Source of the DNA: CAZEUZ01 sp964515805
GTDB lineage: Bacteria; Pseudomonadota; Gammaproteobacteria; Pseudomonadales; Cellvibrionaceae
Assembly: GCA_964515805.1 (NCBI GenBank)
Contig: CAZEUZ010000047.1
Coordinates: 1 to 12,344, forward strand
Direction of reading: 5' to 3'
Length of the DNA: 12,344 nt
A program made the position numbers and the translations under genes. Of this stretch, positions 1 through 6,464 are shown piece after piece. The notes under the pieces are model-generated. The model made no database searches. It saw only the letters and a program-made list of their open reading frames with translations, and was not told where the DNA came from. Numbering within the stretch: the stretch's first letter is position 1; every line of letters begins with the position of its first letter.

Positions 1-627
1 TGTTTCCAGCACAGTTAATTTAGTGGACACCTTGGAACCACCGACGATGGCAACGACAGGATGTTCCGGCTTCGCCAGTGCTTGTTCAAGTGCGGTCAGT
101 TCTTTCATCAGTAGCGGGCCGGCGCAGGCAGCAGGAGCAAACTTGGCGACTCCGTGAGTGGAGGCTTGGGCGCGATGGGCGGTGCCAAAGGCATCCATGA
201 CGAAGATATCGCAAAGATCGGCGTAAGCTTTGGCGAGATTGTCATCGTTGTTTTTCTCACCAGAATTAAAGCGGACATTTTCCAATAGTACAATATCGCC
301 ACTGTTCATTTCGATACTTTGGTTTATATCGATGCCTTTGCGCCACGCTTTGACGAGACTAACTTTACATGCCAACAATTCACTGAGCTTATCGGCAACA
401 ACTTGCAGTGAATACTTGCTGTCATATTCGCCTTCGCTAGGACGGCCGAGATGGGACATCAAGATAACTTTGGCACCAGCTTCCTTTGCTTTTTTAATGG
501 TTGGCAAAGCAGCTCGAATGCGGGTATCGGAGGTAATTACACCATCGTTTACCGGTACATTTAAATCCTCGCGAATCAATACGCGCTTGCCTGCCAAGTT
601 TATATCGGCCATTGATGAAATAGTCAT
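1..627 (-). CDS. pgk: Phosphoglycerate kinase, N-terminal part (cut by the window edge)
   Basis: Cytoplasmic glycolytic enzyme that transfers phosphate between 1,3-bisphosphoglycerate and ADP to give 3-phosphoglycerate and ATP. The 209 codons present cover the N-terminal, phosphoglycerate-binding domain and the start of the hinge. Family motifs seen: AGKRVLIREDLNVP near residues 12-25, SHLGRP near 58-63, LLENVRFNSGE near 115-125, DAFGTAHRAQAST near 144-156 and VGGSKVSTKL near 196-205. The ATP-binding C-terminal domain lies outside the window. The ATG at 627 gives MTISSMADINLAGKR, which aligns end to end with the usual gammaproteobacterial N-terminus; the next ATG at 612 would remove five residues that homologues have. 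The start shares one base with the epd stop (TAATG), so the two are probably translationally coupled, as expected for the epd-pgk(-fba) operon. Identification is secure. Confidence 0.97.
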   Translation of the reverse strand, partial: MTISSMADINLAGKRVLIREDLNVPVNDGVITSDTRIRAALPTIKKAKEAGAKVILMSHLGRPSEGEYDSKYSLQVVADKLSELLACKVSLVKAWRKGIDINQSIEMNSGDIVLLENVRFNSGEKNNDDNLAKAYADLCDIFVMDAFGTAHRAQASTHGVAKFAPAACAGPLLMKELTALEQALAKPEHPVVAIVGGSKVSTKLTVLET

Positions 628-1688
628 TAACTTACATTGCCTCCATGGTTATTTTTGTCACAGAGCATCCAGTGACTCACTACGTCGAGCATACGATTGG
701 CGTAACCCCATTCATTATCGAACCAAGTGAGTAACTTGATGAGTTTTTTATTCACAACTTTTGTTTGGCTAATATCGATGATACCCGAGCGGTTATCGTG
801 ATTAAAATCGCATGATGCCAATGGTTCAGCAGTGTAACCGAGAATGCCCTGCATGTCATGGTTGCAGGCTTGCATTAGCTGTTGATTAACTTCGTCGACA
901 GTGACCGGATTTTTAACTACTACTGATAAATCAATAACAGAGACATTGACGGTGGGTACACGTATTGCCTGAGCCTGAAAACGTCCTGCGAGTTCGGGCA
1001 AAATTCTTTCAATCCCCTTAGCAAGAGCGGTATCGACAGGAATAATCGATTGAAATGCCGAACGCGTTTTACGCAAATCCGTATTATGGTAGGCATCGAT
1101 GACTGGCTGGTCGTTCATTGCTGAATGAATAGTGGTGATAACACCGCTATCAATATCGAAATTGCGATGGAGTATGTCGATCACTGGAACAATACAATTG
1201 GTTGTACACGACGCATTGGAAACAATGGTTTGGTTACCATTGAGAAGATGCTGGTTAATACCGTAGATAATGGTGGCGTCCACACCTGCTTCTGCCGGCT
1301 GAGAAAACAGTACCCGTCTTGCTCCTGCTGCTAAATGTTGTTCCGCGGTTTGGCGATCGCTGAAAGATCCGGTACATTCCAAAACCATATCGATACCCAG
1401 CGGTTTCCAAGGCAATGATTCTATCGCTGGATGATGCAGTAGCGCAATGTTATCTCCATTGATAATCAAGTTCCTATCTTCTAAACAAACATCTCCCGGG
1501 AAACGGCCATGAGTCGAATCGTATTTCGTCAGATATTCAATGGTTTTACCATTGGCCAGTTCATTGATAGCCATCACTTCGATGCCTGAGTGCATATTTG
1601 ATTCGTAAAGTGCGCGCAATACGCAGCGGCCTATACGTCCATAGCCGTTAATAGCGATGCGCGTGGATCGTCCAGATGATGCAATCAC
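627..1688 (-). CDS. epd: D-erythrose-4-phosphate dehydrogenase
   Basis: Cytoplasmic NAD-dependent enzyme of the GAPDH superfamily. It oxidises erythrose 4-phosphate to 4-phosphoerythronate, the first step of the DXP-dependent pyridoxal phosphate pathway. Numbering from the GTG at 1688: NAD-binding INGYGRIGR near 14-22, INEL near 41-44 (Glu where typical GAPDH has Asp), catalytic Cys161 in SNASCTTNC, His188 in TTIHSAMND, and FDNEWGYANRM near 323-333. SAMNDQPVIDAYH and SCDFNHD match Epd rather than GapA, and the gene precedes pgk as in E. coli. There is no ATG near the expected start. The in-frame choices are TTG at 1727, with no Shine-Dalgarno, or GTG at 1688, with a weak GGA nine bases upstream. 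I prefer GTG (353 aa; E. coli Epd is about 339). It starts 56 bases after the msrA stop (17 if TTG), so cotranscription with msrA is likely. Confidence 0.9.
   Translation of the reverse strand: MIASSGRSTRIAINGYGRIGRCVLRALYESNMHSGIEVMAINELANGKTIEYLTKYDSTHGRFPGDVCLEDRNLIINGDNIALLHHPAIESLPWKPLGIDMVLECTGSFSDRQTAEQHLAAGARRVLFSQPAEAGVDATIIYGINQHLLNGNQTIVSNASCTTNCIVPVIDILHRNFDIDSGVITTIHSAMNDQPVIDAYHNTDLRKTRSAFQSIIPVDTALAKGIERILPELAGRFQAQAIRVPTVNVSVIDLSVVVKNPVTVDEVNQQLMQACNHDMQGILGYTAEPLASCDFNHDNRSGIIDISQTKVVNKKLIKLLTWFDNEWGYANRMLDVVSHWMLCDKNNHGGNVS
640..644 (-). promoter_or_regulatory. Likely ribosome binding site of pgk
   Basis: GGAGG on the minus strand lies inside the last codons of epd, 12 bases before the pgk ATG. 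This is longer than the ideal spacing. The closer ATG (637-635) is followed at once by TAA and cannot be used, so the ribosome probably initiates at 627, helped by termination of epd at the overlapping stop. Confidence 0.5.
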
Positions 1689-1744
1689 TTTTTTATATCC
1701 AGGAACTTTAGCTATACAACACGACAAAATATCAAAGCAATATT

Positions 1745-2371
1745 TTAAAACTCATTGGTTGGGAAACGCACGCCGATGCCGCCCAAGCCACAATATCCGT
1801 TGGGATTTTTGGCCAAGTACTGCTGATGATAATCTTCAGCGAAGTAAAATTCGCTGGCAGGTATTATCTCCGTAGTAATTTCGCCGCCAGTGCAATCAGA
1901 TTCACTCTCAATAGCTTGTTGGTAGCGCCCCAAGGTTTGTTGCCCTAATTGCTCTTGTTCTGCCGTTGTAAAATAGATGCCGGATCGGTACAGAGTACCG
2001 GCGTCATTACCTTGACGCATGCCTTGTGTCGGGTTGTGCGATTCCCAGAAAGTGGCAAGCAATGTTGCTAGTGAGATACAGGTGGGTTTGTAGACAATCG
2101 ACACCACTTCATTGTGCCCTGTGAGTCCGGAACAGACTTCTTCATAATTAGGATTAGGAGTATAGCCCGCACTGTAACCTACAGCGGTAGTGACGACTCC
2201 TTCTAACGACCAGAACCGCTTCTCTGCACCCCAAAAACATCCCATGCCTACAATCAGCCGTTCGCTGTCTTGTGGGTAGGGAGGTTGTAATGGCGTCTTC
2301 AGCACGAAATGGCGATTGGTGATCACCATAGGCGTGTTTCTACCCGCTAGTGCTTTTTCGGCAGTAGGCAT
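1745..2371 (-). CDS. msrA: Peptide methionine sulfoxide reductase MsrA
   Basis: Repairs oxidised proteins by reducing methionine-(S)-sulfoxide; it is normally recycled by thioredoxin. The 208-residue product aligns along its length with E. coli MsrA (212 aa): LAGRNTPM near 9-15, catalytic Cys45 in GCFWG, AGYTPNPNYEEVCSG near 68-82, HNPTQGMRQGNDAGTLYRS near 112-130 and the resolving Cys194 in NGYCGLGGIGV. The second recycling cysteine of E. coli (Cys206) is replaced by Arg202. The reading frame stays open 33 codons upstream to an ATG at 2470, but that extension has no counterpart in the family, and MPTAEKALAGRNTPM matches the usual start. No good Shine-Dalgarno precedes either ATG. It is divergent from rsgA, with 151 bp between starts, and lies upstream of epd on the same strand. 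Confidence 0.93.
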   Translation of the reverse strand: MPTAEKALAGRNTPMVITNRHFVLKTPLQPPYPQDSERLIVGMGCFWGAEKRFWSLEGVVTTAVGYSAGYTPNPNYEEVCSGLTGHNEVVSIVYKPTCISLATLLATFWESHNPTQGMRQGNDAGTLYRSGIYFTTAEQEQLGQQTLGRYQQAIESESDCTGGEITTEIIPASEFYFAEDYHQQYLAKNPNGYCGLGGIGVRFPTNEF

Positions 2372-2522
2372 GGTGGACTTTTCAAAATGGCGATACAAAA
2401 TGATTATTCCTCTATCAAAGTAAATCTTGATATATTCTCTTGGTTCAGGTTGTCTTAAACTATAGCCCATAATACTTTTACATGTTCAATTTTTTCGTAT
2501 ATTCAGTTAACACTGCTACCCA

Positions 2523-3575
2523 ATGAGTAAACGCAGACTGACAAAAAAACAGCGCCTACGCATTCAAGAAAACCAACAAGCTGCTGAGACTCGCGCTGCC
2601 GCCCAAGGTAAAAAAGATAAATGCTATGGCGATTCAGTCGTTATGGGTCAGCTAGGCTCTGAACAATCCGGTCTTATTATTGCTCATTACGGTGCTCAGG
2701 TTGATGTTGAGCCACTGGATAATTCCGCACATCTAGGCATCACTCGGCGTTGTCATCTCCGCGCCAATCTAGGTACGTTGGCGGCCGGAGATAAGGTCGT
2801 CTGGCGAGACGGCGAACTCAGCGGTTTGGTGGTCGCTGTTTTGCCCAGAAAAACGGCGCTTTGTAGACCAGATCCTTACGGCGAGCTAAAGGTGATCGCC
2901 GCTAATGTCGATCGCATGTTAATTGTGATTGCCCCGGTTCCCGAGCCTCATAATCAGCTGATAGATTCCTACATCGTGGCTGCTGAAGCTGTTGGTATCG
3001 AACCGGTATTGGTGTTGAACAAGTCTGATTTATTAAACGATAGCAATAATACTCAGTTGCAAGCGCTCTTGACTATGTATCGATCAATCGGTTACCTGGC
3101 ATTGGAAACGTCAACACTATTAAATAATAGCTTCGCGCCATTGATAGAGGTACTGGATGAGAGAACCAGTGTTGTTGTCGGCCAGTCGGGTGTAGGTAAA
3201 TCATCTTTGATCAATGCTTTGGTTCCGACAGCAAATACTGCTGTAGGCGCTCTATCTAGCGGTGATCAAAAGGGTGCTCATACCACTACTACCGCCCGGT
3301 TTTTCCATCTCCCTAGTGGTGGATCTTTAATCGACTCACCCGGCATCCGTAAATTTGGACTCTGGCATATGAATGAGCAAACCCTATTGAACGGTTTTAT
3401 CGAATTGAGGCCGCTTATCGGCCATTGTAAGTTTCGCGACTGTCAGCATTTGCGGGAGCCGGGATGTCAAATACGCCAAGCGCTTCGGGACAATCACATT
3501 AGCTCGGCGCGAATGCAGAGTTTTGAGCACTTGCGCAAAAGTATTTGTGACAGTAAAGCGAATAAGGTGGAATGA
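2523..3575 (+). CDS. rsgA: Small ribosomal subunit biogenesis GTPase RsgA
   Basis: Circularly permuted GTPase that acts in late maturation of the 30S ribosomal subunit; GTP hydrolysis is stimulated by the subunit. The length of 350 aa equals that of the E. coli protein. A basic N-terminal tail (residues 1-30, rich in Lys, Arg and Gln) is followed by an OB-fold region (about 35-110). The GTPase domain has permuted motif order: G4 NKSD at 166-169, G1 GQSGVGKS at 220-227, G2 threonines in GAHTTTTAR near 251-259, and G3 DSPG at 271-274. A zinc knuckle follows with Cys302, Cys307, His309 and Cys315. The ATG at 2523 gives the expected basic N-terminus; no strong Shine-Dalgarno is seen (the preceding bases are CACTGCTACCCA). 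It is transcribed alone, divergent from msrA and convergent with the disulfide reductase gene. Confidence 0.96.
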   Translation: MSKRRLTKKQRLRIQENQQAAETRAAAQGKKDKCYGDSVVMGQLGSEQSGLIIAHYGAQVDVEPLDNSAHLGITRRCHLRANLGTLAAGDKVVWRDGELSGLVVAVLPRKTALCRPDPYGELKVIAANVDRMLIVIAPVPEPHNQLIDSYIVAAEAVGIEPVLVLNKSDLLNDSNNTQLQALLTMYRSIGYLALETSTLLNNSFAPLIEVLDERTSVVVGQSGVGKSSLINALVPTANTAVGALSSGDQKGAHTTTTARFFHLPSGGSLIDSPGIRKFGLWHMNEQTLLNGFIELRPLIGHCKFRDCQHLREPGCQIRQALRDNHISSARMQSFEHLRKSICDSKANKVE

Positions 3576-3625
3576 GACATTATAATGGACAAGCCACAGA
3601 GCGCGGCGTTACATCTAAAAGGCAA

Positions 3626-3649
3626 TTACGTAAAGTACGCATACGGTAA
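3626..3649. terminator. Possible weak hairpin in the rsgA/reductase convergent gap
   Basis: TTACGTA pairs with TACGGTAA with one bulged G and a nine-base loop. It lies between two convergent genes, where terminators are expected. It is not followed by a proper T-run on either strand and is short and AT-rich, so it may be chance. The rest of the 86-bp gap shows nothing else I can support. Confidence 0.2.
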
Positions 3650-3661
3650 GATTATTGTAAT

Positions 3662-5836
3662 TTAGGATACCTTTTTTCCTCTGCGCCATTGATGAAATTT
3701 CTCCAGCCAAACGAGCGTTTTGGCGGAAACGTGCGCACGTTTCCATTCTCCGGCAGCGAATTTGTTGGCCTCGCTTAGGGTGGGATAAATGTGAATCGTA
3801 CCCAGTATTTTATTTAAACCTATCTTGTGTTTCATTGCCGTGATAAATTCAGTGATCAATTCACTGGCATGGTAGCCCACAATCGTTGCGCCGAGTATCC
3901 GGTCGGACCCTTTGGCAGTTAACACCTTGACGAAGCCTTTGGCTTCATTGTCGGCAATGGCGCGATCCAAATCATCAATGCCGTAGCGGGTCACTTCGTA
4001 CTCTATTCCTTGCTGTTTGGCGTTTTCTTCATTCAGACCAACGTGCGCCACTTCCGGGTCGGTGAATGTCGCCCAGGGAATAACGCTGTAGTCCACCTGA
4101 AACTTTTTCAGTACGCCAAACAGAGCATTGACACTGGCATACCAGGCTTGATGGGCAGCTGTATGGGTAAATTGGTATGGGCCGGCGACATCGCCACAAG
4201 CGAGAATATTGGCGAATTTTGTGCGTAGAAATTCGTCGGTGACAACAGTGCCATTGTCGGCTATTTCAATGCCCAATTTTTCCAGATTGAGATGATCAGT
4301 ATTGGCGCGTCTGCCGACGGCGACTAATACCTTGTCAAACGGTATTTGCTGTTGGCTTTTATTGTTATCATTTTCCAATACGGCAACTGAAGATGAGACA
4401 CCTGATTTTGCCGTCGTTTTAAAAGCCACTACCTGTTGACCTAAAAAAACATGGATTCCCTCTTTCTTAAAACTGGCCAGCATATGGTTTGAAACATCCG
4501 AATCTTCGCGCGGCATGATTCGTGAAGCTCTGCCAACCAAAGTAACTTGAGTGCCCAAGCGTTGAAAAGCTTGAGCCAATTCGCAACCGATGGGTCCCGC
4601 ACCTATGACTAATAATTTTTTGGGTTGCTCGGTGATCGACCAGAGGTTATCGGAAGTGAGGTAATCTATGTCGGCAAGGCCAGAGATAGGGGGTATAAAA
4701 GGTCGAGCACCAGTGGCGATGATGATATTTTTGGTAGTAATGGTTCGTTTGCCGACTTGTACTTCGTAGGGCGATAAAATGGATGCTTCACCCTGCTCGC
4801 AGTCGACTCCCAGTTTGGTGTAGCGCTCGACAGAGTCGTGAGGTTCAACCGTTGCAATAACTTTATGTATCCGCTGCATGACTTTGGGGAAGTTCACTTC
4901 GCCGCTGGCGTTGTTGATGCCCAGTTGGTCAGCATGCTGAATATAGTGATTGATCTTTGCAGAGCGGATTAACGCTTTGCTGGGTACGCAACCTGTGTTC
5001 AAGCAATCGCCACCCATTTTATGTTTCTCAATTAATGTAACTTTAGCTTTAACCGCAGCAGCAATGTAAGCGCTAACTAACCCAGCGCTACCGGCACCGA
5101 TAACCACAACGTTAGTATCAAATTTTTTTGGCTTGCTATAGGGCTTGAGGGCTTTTCGATGGATTTGAGCGTACTTAACAGTGTTGGCAATGTAGGCGAT
5201 AAAAGGCACAGCTTTTCGGGCGATATGTGGAAAACAAGCGAGGAGTAAAAAAGCAATGATCAGTTTTGGCGTTAAAATATCATCCAGGCTGTCAATAGCG
5301 CCTAATTCATGGCCTGCATTGACGTAGACAAATGTGCCCGCCAACATGCCCACTTGGCTTACCCAGTAAAAAGTGATGGTCTTCATTCTGGAAAGACCGA
5401 ATACCAAATTGATGACAAAGAAGGGGATAAAGGGAATAAGCCGTAAACTGAACAAGTAAAAGGCACCCTCTCGTTCTATACCTTTGTGAATGGTTTCCAG
5501 GTAATTGCCGAACTTGTTATTGACCCAATCAGAAAACAAATTTCTGGAGACTAAAAATGCAAAAGTAGCGCCTATGCTGCTAGCGAAGGAAACTAATAAT
5601 ACGCCCCACCATAAGCCGAATACTGCTCCGCCCAATAGAGTAACCACTGCCGCTCCGGGAAAAGACACTGCTGTGATTATCACGTAGAAGACAAAGTATA
5701 TTAACGCTGTTTTCAATGGCTCATCTGCAAACCACTGCTGTAATCTGTCGATGGAGAAATACTGAATAGCGTCAGTCAAACTGAGTAAACTGAAGATTGA
5801 TACCAGAGCTCCAATAATGATGATTTTCTTTTGCAT
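3662..5836 (-). CDS. Fusion of TVP38/TMEM64-type membrane domain and FAD-dependent pyridine nucleotide-disulfide oxidoreductase
   Basis: From the ATG at 5836 the product is 724 aa. Residues about 1-205 form a multi-span membrane domain with TVP38/TMEM64 (DedA-like) features: FPGAAVVTLLGGAVFG near 59-74 and REGAFYLFSLRLIPFIPFF near 122-140. A basic linker leads to a class I flavoprotein: FAD motif VIGAGSAGL near 245-253, redox-active GGDCLNTGCVPSKAL with Cys278 and Cys283, NAD(P) motif VIGAGPIGCELAQ near 410-422, a second FAD segment ILACGDVAG near 544-552, and dimerisation motif HIYPTLSEANKFAAGE near 682-697. The last has Tyr where lipoamide and glutathione reductases have the catalytic His, as in mercuric reductase, but there is no HMA domain and no C-terminal Cys pair, so it is not MerA. 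The substrate is unknown. An ATG at 5887 would add 17 residues unlike a membrane-protein start and lacks a Shine-Dalgarno. Divergent from trxA. Confidence 0.88.
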   Translation of the reverse strand: MQKKIIIIGALVSIFSLLSLTDAIQYFSIDRLQQWFADEPLKTALIYFVFYVIITAVSFPGAAVVTLLGGAVFGLWWGVLLVSFASSIGATFAFLVSRNLFSDWVNNKFGNYLETIHKGIEREGAFYLFSLRLIPFIPFFVINLVFGLSRMKTITFYWVSQVGMLAGTFVYVNAGHELGAIDSLDDILTPKLIIAFLLLACFPHIARKAVPFIAYIANTVKYAQIHRKALKPYSKPKKFDTNVVVIGAGSAGLVSAYIAAAVKAKVTLIEKHKMGGDCLNTGCVPSKALIRSAKINHYIQHADQLGINNASGEVNFPKVMQRIHKVIATVEPHDSVERYTKLGVDCEQGEASILSPYEVQVGKRTITTKNIIIATGARPFIPPISGLADIDYLTSDNLWSITEQPKKLLVIGAGPIGCELAQAFQRLGTQVTLVGRASRIMPREDSDVSNHMLASFKKEGIHVFLGQQVVAFKTTAKSGVSSSVAVLENDNNKSQQQIPFDKVLVAVGRRANTDHLNLEKLGIEIADNGTVVTDEFLRTKFANILACGDVAGPYQFTHTAAHQAWYASVNALFGVLKKFQVDYSVIPWATFTDPEVAHVGLNEENAKQQGIEYEVTRYGIDDLDRAIADNEAKGFVKVLTAKGSDRILGATIVGYHASELITEFITAMKHKIGLNKILGTIHIYPTLSEANKFAAGEWKRAHVSAKTLVWLEKFHQWRRGKKVS

Positions 5837-5912
5837 GGCTTTAATGCTCTTATAGACTGAGTGATGATGTGCGCAAATTGGATACAAAGCGTTTTGCTAA
5901 GTTCCGTGAAAT

Positions 5913-5981
5913 TGTTGTCAGCATTTATTTTATTGTTAACTCTTGTTTAAGGCGCTAACAGTCCTTATTATCCTGACAACA
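5913..5981. repeat. 9-bp inverted repeat spanning the reductase/trxA control region
   Basis: TGTTGTCAG at 5913-5921 and CTGACAACA at 5973-5981 are exact reverse complements separated by 51 bp. The pair brackets the gap between the divergent reductase and trxA genes, and the right arm sits on the predicted trxA transcription start. It could be two halves of a regulator-binding arrangement. Arm length and spacing are modest, so chance is not excluded. Confidence 0.4.
5943..5971 (+). promoter_or_regulatory. Candidate sigma-70 promoter of trxA
   Basis: A -35-like TTGTTT (5943-5948) and a -10 TATTAT (5966-5971, five of six consensus bases) are separated by 17 bp. Transcription would start near 5978 and give an untranslated leader of about 85 nt that contains the 17-bp tandem repeat. 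The -35 box is poor. No convincing promoter for the divergent reductase gene was found on the minus strand. Confidence 0.45.
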
Positions 5982-6000
5982 CTAGTTGGGAGTTATCGGT

Positions 6001-6034
6001 ATAAAGTAGTTAAATAGATAAAGTAGTTAAATAG
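6001..6034. repeat. Perfect tandem duplication of 17 bp upstream of trxA
   Basis: ATAAAGTAGTTAAATAG occurs twice head to tail (6001-6017 and 6018-6034). A shorter echo, CTAAATAG, follows near 6047, next to the AGGAG ribosome binding site of trxA. The repeat lies between the candidate promoter and the start codon, so it is either in the 5' leader or in a protein-binding region. It may be a recent slippage duplication. Confidence 0.85.
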
Positions 6035-6063
6035 GTAGCCTATCACTAAATAGGAGATAGTTT

Positions 6064-6390
6064 ATGAGTGGCTCGATTATTGAAACATCTGATGAGACGT
6101 TTGAGACAGATGTTTTAAAAGCTGAAGGTACGGTATTAGTTGATTTTTGGGCCGAATGGTGTGGGCCTTGTAAGGCTATTGCTCCCGTACTTGAAGAATT
6201 AGCGGAGGTTTACGCTGGCAAACTTAAAATATGCAAATTAAACGTGGATAGCAATAAAAAGATCAGTGCTCAACATAACATCCGCGGCATTCCAACATTG
6301 ATTGTTTTCAAAGATGGCATTAAGCAAGAGGAAAAAACTGGCGCCTTGCCTAGAAAACAAATGGAAGAATTCTTGCAAGCCTACCTTTAA
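6064..6390 (+). CDS. trxA: Thioredoxin
   Basis: Small cytoplasmic dithiol protein that reduces disulfides in targets such as ribonucleotide reductase, PAPS reductase and MsrA, and is itself reduced by thioredoxin reductase. The 108 residues match the classical TrxA length. Seen in order: buried Asp27 in VDFWAEW, active site WCGPC with Cys33 and Cys36, KLNVDSN near 58-64, cis-Pro77 in RGIPTL, and GALPRKQMEEFL near the end. The start is supported by AGGAG at 6052-6056, seven bases before the ATG. Followed by rho, the usual gammaproteobacterial neighbour, after a 378-bp gap with its own candidate promoters. The divergent gene upstream encodes another disulfide-handling protein. Confidence 0.97.
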   Translation: MSGSIIETSDETFETDVLKAEGTVLVDFWAEWCGPCKAIAPVLEELAEVYAGKLKICKLNVDSNKKISAQHNIRGIPTLIVFKDGIKQEEKTGALPRKQMEEFLQAYL

Positions 6391-6411
6391 GACGATTCAT
6401 TAATTCGTCTT
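6389..6411 (+). terminator. Hairpin at the trxA stop codon
   Basis: AAGACGA and TCGTCTT form a perfect 7-bp stem with a nine-base loop, overlapping the last two bases of the trxA stop. It is not followed by a T-run (CGGATGATTAAAA), so it looks more like a 3' processing or stability hairpin than a strong intrinsic terminator. Some readthrough into rho is possible. Confidence 0.4.
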
Positions 6412-6425
6412 CGGATGATTAAAAT

Positions 6426-6464
6426 TTGCAACAGATTTGCATAGCGCTATAAATCGGCTATACT
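6426..6464 (+). promoter_or_regulatory. Two overlapping candidate promoters for rho
   Basis: Promoter A is TTGCAA (6426-6431), a 16-bp spacer, then TATAAA (6448-6453). Promoter B is TTGCAT (6437-6442), a 16-bp spacer, then TATACT (6459-6464). Both -10 boxes match five of six consensus bases, and the two are offset by 11 bp, about one helical turn. Either would give a rho leader of about 300 nt. Confidence 0.6.

Noticed and set aside
230..730. 166-codon plus-strand frame across pgk and the end of epd
   Set aside because: A shadow of the real minus-strand genes; its translation lacks domain features, and both minus-strand genes are unambiguous.
627..1727. Glyceraldehyde-3-phosphate dehydrogenase (GapA)
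   Set aside because: INEL, SAMNDQPVID and CDFNHD are Epd-type segments, and the gene lies immediately before pgk as epd does.
2372..2470. N-terminal extension of MsrA from the ATG at 2470
   Set aside because: The extra 33 residues have no counterpart in MsrA, contain no signal peptide, and occupy what should be the msrA/rsgA promoter region.
3585..3665. 26-codon ORF (MDKPQSAALHLK...) in the rsgA/reductase convergent gap, preceded by a TATAAT-like string
   Set aside because: No Shine-Dalgarno, no -35 box at proper spacing, overlaps the end of the opposite gene, and no recognisable similarity.
3662..5836. Mercuric reductase (MerA)
   Set aside because: No heavy-metal-binding N-terminal domain, no vicinal cysteines at the C-terminus, and no mer genes nearby; the shared Tyr and CxxxxC motif are not enough.
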